A stretch of DNA of 64,000 nt from Catenulispora sp. GP43 (lineage in GTDB: Bacteria; Actinomycetota; Actinomycetes; Streptomycetales; Catenulisporaceae). The DNA lies in NCBI RefSeq assembly GCF_041260665.1, contig NZ_JBGCCT010000012.1, forward strand, positions 1 through 64,000. Reading direction: 5' to 3'. Positions 59,301-64,000 of the stretch are shown here, piece after piece. Below the pieces are notes generated by a model. That model made no database searches, had not been told where the DNA came from, and saw nothing but the letters and a program-made list of their open reading frames with translations. Positions within the stretch are counted from its first letter, which is position 1; each line of letters begins with the position of its first letter. A program made the translations under genes and the position numbers.

Positions 59301-61078
59301 GCGGCGTAGACGGGCTCTGATTCATAGAGGTCGCGACCGAGTCCCGCGTACTGATCTCCGGTACCGGGCAGCAGGAAAGCGACCTTGGGCCGACGCTTGG
59401 ATTCGACGCCGACAGTGAGAGCCGACAGCTGCCGGATCGCGTCCTCGCGATCCAGCGCGACGATCCCGCTCCGGTGATCGAGCCCGGCCCGGCCGTGCTG
59501 CAAAGTGTGCGCCACATCGGCCAGCTCCAGGTCCGGCCGTTCAGCGAGAAACGCCGCCAGACCACCAGCACGCTCGGCCAAGGCAGCCGCACTCGCCGCC
59601 GACATCGGCAGGGTCACCACACCCTGACTGGTTGCGCGCGCCGGCAGCGGGTCCGCAGGTCGACCGTCAGCCCCCTGACCGTCCGCCTCCCCCGCCGCCG
59701 GCGCCGTCTCCACCACCACGTGGGCGTTCGTCCCGGACCAGCCGAACGAACTCACCCCGGCCACCACCCGCCCCTCGGGCAGTGCCACGGCCGCGGCCAG
59801 CGGCCGCACCGTTCCGTCCCCCGGGATGGCGTCCGAGGGATCGTCCATGTTGCGGTTCGCGGGTGCGGTGCCGTTCTCCAGCACCAGCACCGTCTTGATC
59901 AGTCCGGCGACACCCGCCGCCGACTGCGTGTGGCCGATGTTCGTCTTCACCGCGCCGACCAGCAGCGGCTGCTCGGCGTCGCGCGAGGCCGCGAACACGT
60001 CGTGCAGCGCCGACAGCTCGATCGCGTCGCCGAGCTTCGTGCCGGAGCCGTGTGCCTCCACGTAGGCCACCTCGGCCGGGGCGACGCCGGCCGCCGCCTG
60101 CGCGCGCCGGATCACGTCGACCTGCGCGCCCCGGTTCGGCGCTGTCAGACCATTGCTACGCCCGTCCTGGTTGACCGCCGAACCGCGCAGGACGGCGCGG
60201 ATCCGGCGGCCGTTGGCCAGCGCCGTGGACAGCCGTTCCAGGACGACCAGGCCGCCGCCTTCGCCGAGCACGTAGCCGTCGGCGGAGGCGTCGAACGTCT
60301 TGCAGCGTCCGTCCACCGCGAGCATCGAGGTGGCGCAGCCCTGCACGAAGGTGTCGGGTCGGATCACCAGGTACGCGCCGGCGGCGACCGCCGTGTCGCA
60401 CTCGCCGCGGCGCAGCGCCTCGCTGGCCAGGTGTACGCCGACCAGCGAGGAGGAGCACGCCGTGTCGATGGTCAGCGTCGGGCCGCGCAGGTCGTACTGG
60501 TAGGCCAGCCGCCCGGCCGCGACGGAGGTCGAAACCCCTTGCCCGAACAGCGGATCGGCGGCGACCGCGGGCCCGGTCCGCTCCATCTCCAGCCGGCCGT
60601 ACTGCACGGTGTCCATCAGCCCGACCATCACCCCGGTCCGGCTCCCGGCCAGGGCCGCCGGGGTGGTCCCGGCGTCCTCCAGCCCTTCCCACATCAGCTC
60701 CATCAGCAGGCGCTGCTGCGGGTCCATCCGGAACGCCTCCTGCGGAGACAGCCCGAAGAAGCCGGCGTCGAAGCCCGCGATGTCGTCCAGGAAGGCGCCC
60801 TGCTTGGTGTAGACGCCGCCGACCGTGCTGCGGTCGGGGTCGTAGTACTCCTCGATGTCCCAGCGCGCCTCCGGCACGTCCGAAACGGTGTCCCGGCCCT
60901 GGCTGAGCAGGGACCAGAAATCGTCGGGCGTCCGCACGCCGCCGGGATACCGGCAGGCCATCCCGATCACGGCGATCGGCTCGTGCCGATCGCCGTCCGC
61001 CTCGGCCAGGCGGCGGCGCGCCTCGGCGAGGTCGACGGTGACGCGCTTGAGATAGGCGCGCAGTCTGTCCTCGGTCAC
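56384..61078 (-). CDS. Single-module type I polyketide synthase: docking-KS-AT-KR-ACP
   Basis: A 1564-residue PKS. The N-terminus is a coiled-coil docking helix (LRAYLKRVTVDLAEARRRLA) leading into KS (PIAVIGMACRYPGG) with Cys near 208 in the canonical TACSSS, EAHGSGTKLGDAIE and NIGHTQSAAG. The AT has FLLPGTGDQYAGLGRDLY, GYSLGEYVAACLAG and SEHAFHSSLL, consistent with malonyl-CoA. KR has TGGTRGLGLTLAHHL near 1184, YSSAVTVFGG and DYCAANTVLDAY. The ACP near 1494 reads DPFFDLGGNSLVGMAM. The tail is Arg-rich. GTG 61078 starts it. The docking helix should accept the chain from the upstream PKS, whose C-terminal tail is the matching partner. No DH or ER, so one hydroxyl is expected. Confidence 0.94.
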   Translation of the reverse strand: MTEDRLRAYLKRVTVDLAEARRRLAEADGDRHEPIAVIGMACRYPGGVRTPDDFWSLLSQGRDTVSDVPEARWDIEEYYDPDRSTVGGVYTKQGAFLDDIAGFDAGFFGLSPQEAFRMDPQQRLLMELMWEGLEDAGTTPAALAGSRTGVMVGLMDTVQYGRLEMERTGPAVAADPLFGQGVSTSVAAGRLAYQYDLRGPTLTIDTACSSSLVGVHLASEALRRGECDTAVAAGAYLVIRPDTFVQGCATSMLAVDGRCKTFDASADGYVLGEGGGLVVLERLSTALANGRRIRAVLRGSAVNQDGRSNGLTAPNRGAQVDVIRRAQAAAGVAPAEVAYVEAHGSGTKLGDAIELSALHDVFAASRDAEQPLLVGAVKTNIGHTQSAAGVAGLIKTVLVLENGTAPANRNMDDPSDAIPGDGTVRPLAAAVALPEGRVVAGVSSFGWSGTNAHVVVETAPAAGEADGQGADGRPADPLPARATSQGVVTLPMSAASAAALAERAGGLAAFLAERPDLELADVAHTLQHGRAGLDHRSGIVALDREDAIRQLSALTVGVESKRRPKVAFLLPGTGDQYAGLGRDLYESEPVYAAAIDECLAIAEERCGVDLRPLMFSEASSAAASNDLAALLGRATDADADAEAPDPLAHAELSHPYLFAVEYALAKLLQDWGVRPDVLVGYSLGEYVAACLAGVLTLEDTLHVVVERARLIATARAGRMLAVAADETRVRTALADSGARVDVAALTGPTMTVVSGTEDQVEVLAEALRGAGVACRPLRSEHAFHSSLLAPVRDKLAALLDSVPRAVPVTTIVSNTTGTALTAEQAASGDYWGDHLVSPIRFADSVRYCVEQGVDVFVELGAGNTLGGLVRQNLTGAGGAAVVGTLPAAWTGAAGAPEVRLHMAGTRARLWEQGLPVVWPAGGRTVSLPPYPFQRTAFWPEQNPDAPADRPRRSRPAELAYVPAWRRDVSGAAPNGLPLDGPLVVFAGDEGLADFAEAAGVPVVEVVPGAELKREGRRLTIDIAKPEHYREIFAGLPGDGPVHVVHAWSTRAAATDDAGLRRSIELGFDSLLLTVQALPGTRPVRLLTVSRGALDVHGGDAVAPHQAAVHGLGRVVHHEIKALTWRGVDLDETTGTADLVAELLTQDAEPGLAARRRGRRWIQDWAELPVSNESVEPRAAWRPEGTYLITGGTRGLGLTLAHHLVAAGVRKLALVGRTRPDPATPGIAALEAAGAEVLLLAADAGVPDALRAALSETRRHFGALTGVIHAAGLPAGGMAQRRAVADAETVLAPKILAMGPLAELVGPATPEGERPELLVLYSSAVTVFGGIGEGDYCAANTVLDAYAAALAADAPTTKVVSVAWGPWLHDAWQSAAPASGLAERAAAYRRHYGFSDDAGCALLDRILLSAAGTGSVVAVRQRLEDSRREWAAMVDLDSLVDASSVAPATERFPRPQLRTEYVAPRTAREGAVAEIWQAYLGIERVGVHDPFFDLGGNSLVGMAMVLAVEKELGLAIAPALLFEHPTVAAFSAALDPVGGKAAARDLIATSSARGHRRRRARTGTD

Positions 61079-61116
61079 GGTGCTGGGGCCTTTCCGATCG
61101 CGGGCAAGGAAGTCGG

Positions 61117-61170
61117 GGCGGGCAGGGGATTCCGGGCGCGCAGGGGATTCGGGGCGGGCAGGGGATTCCG
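61117..61170. repeat. 18-bp tandem repeat between two PKS genes
   Basis: Three 18-base units around caggggattc (core copies at 61123, 61141 and 61159) fill the gap between the stop of the docking-tail PKS (61185) and the GTG of the next gene (61078). The period is a multiple of three, like other boundary repeats in this window. Confidence 0.72.
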
Positions 61171-61184
61171 GTCGGCGGCGGCCA

Positions 61185-64000
61185 TCACAGCTGGCTGTCG
61201 ATGAAGGCGAAGAGCTCGTCGTCCGAGGCCGCGTCCATCGCGATCTTGTCCGGGGCGGCCTCGCCGCCCTCGGCGCCGGATCCGAGCCGGTTCAGCGCGC
61301 TGTGCAGGATGGCGGTCACCTTGGCGCGCATCGCGTCGTCGTGACCGACCAGCGAGCGCTGCACCTCGTCCAGGGCCGCGCGCAGGGTGTCGTCGGGCGA
61401 CGGCGCGGCCGGGGCGAGCTTGCCGTGCAGGAAGTCGGCCAGGGCGTTGACCGTCGGGTGGTCGAACGCCAGCGTCGCCGGCAGCCGCAGCCCGGTGGCG
61501 CCGCCGAGGCGGTTGCGCAGCTCGACCGCGGTCATCGAGTCGAAGCCGAGTTCGCTGAACGGCCGGTCCGGGTCCACGGCCTGCGGTCCGGGCGCGGCCA
61601 GCACCGCGGCCACGTGCGAGCGGGCCAGATCGGCCAGGAACTGCCGCCCCTCCTCCGCGCCCATCCCGGCCAGCCGCGCGGTGAGCCCGCCGGCCGCCGC
61701 CGAGGGACCCGCCGCCGCGGCCCGACGACTCGCGGGCACCAGAGCCCGAAGCACAGCGGGCAGGACGCCGTCGGCCTGGCTCGCGCGGAGCCCGGCGGCG
61801 TTCCACACCGCGGCCACGGCCAGCGGATCGGCCGCCGACAGCGCCGCGTCAAACAACTCAAGACCCTGATCGCCGGTCAGCGGCGCCACCCCGGAGCGGG
61901 CCAGCCGGGCCAGTTCGGCCTCGGTCAGCTCGCCGGTCATCCCGGTCGCCGTGCCCCACAGGCCCCAGGCCACCGACACGGCCGGGAGCGCGACGGCGCG
62001 GCGCTGCGCGGCCAGGGCGTCCAGGACCACGTTGGCCGCCGCGTAGTTCGCCTGCCCCGCATTGCCGAGCACACCGGCCAAGGAGGAGAACAGGACGAAC
62101 GCCTGGACCGGCAAGTCGGCGGTGAGCTCGTGCAGGTTCCACGCCGCGTCCACCTTCGGACGGAAGACACGGTCCACGCCTTCGGCCTTCAGGGCTTCCA
62201 GCCGCGCGTCGTCCAGGACGCCCGCGGCGTGCACGACGCCGGTCAGCGGCGCCTCGGCCGGGATCGCGGCCAGGACGGCGGCCAGCGCCTCGCGGTCGGC
62301 GGCATCGCAGGCCACGATCTCGGCCTCGGCGCCGGCCGCCGCCAGCCGCTCAACCAGTTCCGCCGCGCCGGGGGCCTCCAGGCCGCGCCGCGAGGTGAGG
62401 ATCAGGCGGCGGACCCCGTGCCTGGACACCAGGTGCTCGGCGACCAGGGCGCCGAGACCGCCGGTGCCGCCAGTGATCAGGACACTGCCAGAGCCGAAGG
62501 CATGCTCGACAGCGGTCTCGGAAGTCCGGGGCGCCACGCGCGGCACCAGCAGCTCGCCGTCGCGCACCGCGATCTGCGGCTCGTCGGCGGCGATCGCGGC
62601 GGCGAGCAGACCCCAGCCGGAGAAGCCCTGCGGGACGTCGGCCAGGACGAATCGGCCCGGGTGCTCGGACTGCGCGGCGCGGACCAGGCCCCACACCGCA
62701 CTGCCAGCGATGTCAGCGGCCTGCGGTCCGACCGCCTCGGAAGTGACGACGACCAGCCGGGTGTCGGCGAACAGCTCGTTCTCGCTGCGCGTCAGCCAAT
62801 CGCGCAGGATGTCGAGGGCGTGCAGGGTGTGGGCCCGGGCGGCATCGGGAAGCGTCCGGCCGCCCCCGGCGATGCGCACGGCCACGAAGTCCGGTGCCTC
62901 GGTCGCGCCGTCCAGCTCGGCCAGGTCGTCCACCACGCGCCAGCCGAGGCTGTCGTCGGCGCTGACCGCCAGCGGCGTCCAGTCCACCCCCGACAGCGCC
63001 ACCCGGTTCTCAGACCGGGTCCGCAGCGCCTCGGCCGCGATCTTGCGCACCCGCAGCGACTTCACGGCGAACACCGGCCGGCCCTCGGGGTCGGCCGCCG
63101 CGATCTCGATGTCGTCGCCGGCGACCGTGAGCCGTACCCGCAGCGCGGACGCCCCGGCGGCGTACAGACGCACGTCACGGAAGATGAACGGGAGCATCAG
63201 CTCACTGAATCCGCCAGTCAGCGGCACCGGCTGCAAGGCGGAGTCCAGCACCGCCGGGTGGATGCCGAAGCCGGAGACGTCCAGCTCCTCCGGTGCGGCA
63301 AGCTCGGCGAAGATCTCGTCGCCCTGCCGCCACACCGCGGTCACACCGGCGAACGCGGGCCCGTATTCGTAGCCCGCCGAGACGAGATCGGTGTAGCGCT
63401 GCGCGACATCCATGCCCGAACCGGACGCGGACGGCGGCCACTGCGCGGCCCACGTCCAGCCGCCGACCGCCGCGATGCCGCTCCCGACCGAGCCGACGGC
63501 GCACCGCTCCCACTCCGAACCGGACAGCGCGTATATACCGACACTGCGATGCCCATCGGCGTCTGCGGTGCCGACCACCACCTGCAGATCCACACCCCCC
63601 GAATCGGGCAGGATCAGCGGGTTCTCCAGGGTCAGCTCCTCCAGATGCCCGCAGCCCGCCGCGGCAGCCGCTTCCAGGGCGAGCTCGACGAAACCGGCGC
63701 CCGGGAACAACGCCGCGCCCTCGACCACGTGGTCGTTCAGCCACGGAGCCGCGGTGCGCGAGAGCCGTCCGGTCAAGAGCAGGCCGCCGTCGGCCAGGGA
63801 GACCACCGACGTGAACAACGGATGCGCGGAGGCGCTCATGCCGGCGCCGGACGCGGCCCGCTCCGTGCTCTCGATCCAGTAACGCTGGCGGTCGAAGGCG
63901 TAGGTCGGCAGATCGACCCGGCGCCGCACCGGCCCCAGCAGATCGGTCCACGCCACCGGCGCGCCAAGCACGTAGGCCCCGGCGGCGGCGAGCAGGAAGC
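61185..64000 (-). CDS. 3' part of a modular PKS gene: (AT end)-DH-KR-ACP-docking tail
   Basis: The gene continues past the right edge, reading [17 protein letters not shown] at its visible start. The end of an AT post-linker ([15 protein letters not shown]) is followed by a DH domain: HPLFTSVV, then [20 protein letters not shown] with catalytic His in the HxxxGxxxxP motif, and [11 protein letters not shown] with the partner Asp. KR ([28 protein letters not shown] with a B-type [23 protein letters not shown]) and ACP ([18 protein letters not shown]) follow. This module should give a double bond. The last 75 residues ([20 protein letters not shown] and [12 protein letters not shown]) are a C-terminal docking domain pairing with the next PKS. 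No ER is present. Confidence 0.94.
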   Translation of the reverse strand, partial: FLLAAAGAYVLGAPVAWTDLLGPVRRRVDLPTYAFDRQRYWIESTERAASGAGMSASAHPLFTSVVSLADGGLLLTGRLSRTAAPWLNDHVVEGAALFPGAGFVELALEAAAAAGCGHLEELTLENPLILPDSGGVDLQVVVGTADADGHRSVGIYALSGSEWERCAVGSVGSGIAAVGGWTWAAQWPPSASGSGMDVAQRYTDLVSAGYEYGPAFAGVTAVWRQGDEIFAELAAPEELDVSGFGIHPAVLDSALQPVPLTGGFSELMLPFIFRDVRLYAAGASALRVRLTVAGDDIEIAAADPEGRPVFAVKSLRVRKIAAEALRTRSENRVALSGVDWTPLAVSADDSLGWRVVDDLAELDGATEAPDFVAVRIAGGGRTLPDAARAHTLHALDILRDWLTRSENELFADTRLVVVTSEAVGPQAADIAGSAVWGLVRAAQSEHPGRFVLADVPQGFSGWGLLAAAIAADEPQIAVRDGELLVPRVAPRTSETAVEHAFGSGSVLITGGTGGLGALVAEHLVSRHGVRRLILTSRRGLEAPGAAELVERLAAAGAEAEIVACDAADREALAAVLAAIPAEAPLTGVVHAAGVLDDARLEALKAEGVDRVFRPKVDAAWNLHELTADLPVQAFVLFSSLAGVLGNAGQANYAAANVVLDALAAQRRAVALPAVSVAWGLWGTATGMTGELTEAELARLARSGVAPLTGDQGLELFDAALSAADPLAVAAVWNAAGLRASQADGVLPAVLRALVPASRRAAAAGPSAAAGGLTARLAGMGAEEGRQFLADLARSHVAAVLAAPGPQAVDPDRPFSELGFDSMTAVELRNRLGGATGLRLPATLAFDHPTVNALADFLHGKLAPAAPSPDDTLRAALDEVQRSLVGHDDAMRAKVTAILHSALNRLGSGAEGGEAAPDKIAMDAASDDELFAFIDSQL

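Overview
The window is high-G+C DNA, with third codon positions almost all G or C, dense genes and many ATGA/GTGA start-stop overlaps. The content fits a filamentous actinomycete: a partial SigB/SigF-type sigma factor, modular type I polyketide synthases, a TrmB/LuxR-type regulator, many two-component proteins and secreted carbohydrate-active proteins. I cannot name the genus. No rRNA, tRNA, CRISPR array, insertion sequence or phage gene was seen.

Left part (1-13.3 kb): a mosaic of small units. In order these are the sigma-factor N-terminus, an acyl-CoA desaturase, a small membrane protein, a PRC-barrel protein next to an internally deleted copy of the ATP synthase alpha gene, a secreted ricin-type lectin, an XRE regulator divergent from an atypical SDR, and a two-gene module in which a small helical protein and a single-span membrane protein carry the same RHIM-like amyloid-signalling motif. 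Then come a GalU-type nucleotidyltransferase, an FAD oxidoreductase translationally coupled to a GT2 glycosyltransferase, a HisKA-only kinase fragment coupled to an OmpR-type regulator, and a histidine-less Hpt protein.

Middle part (13.3-32.6 kb): a PrnB-like putative haem protein, a PAS histidine kinase coupled to a REC-PAS-kinase-REC hybrid, then an apparent exopolysaccharide operon (18367-27442). That operon holds a GT2, a 1441-residue fusion (Wzx-like flippase, GT2, many-span membrane domain), a four-span membrane protein, a polysaccharide deacetylase, an ATP-grasp ligase and a GH16 hydrolase. A histidine phosphatase and a lipoprotein-like glycoside hydrolase follow on the minus strand. 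A TrmB/LuxR-type regulator and a GT39/PMT-like glycosyltransferase lie next to the polyketide region.

Right part (32.8-64 kb): a type I polyketide gene cluster. On the plus strand are an ABC exporter (ATPase and permease), a KS-KR-ACP protein whose AT has been excised, an acyl-CoA dehydrogenase and a GNAT acetyltransferase. On the minus strand, in transcription order, are the 3' end of a PKS gene (DH-KR-ACP plus docking tail, cut by the window edge), a single-module PKS (KS-AT-KR-ACP), a three-module PKS (4645 aa) and an asparagine synthetase-type amidotransferase. All four complete ATs carry the HAFH signature usually linked to malonyl-CoA. No thioesterase lies in the window. The amidotransferase, AT-less module and dehydrogenase could supply an unusual starter or extender unit or an amide terminus; that is inference.

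A recurring oddity is short tandem repeats with a period divisible by three placed at gene boundaries (18239, 33626, 42402, 61117) or inside linkers (17414, 22077, 31525).
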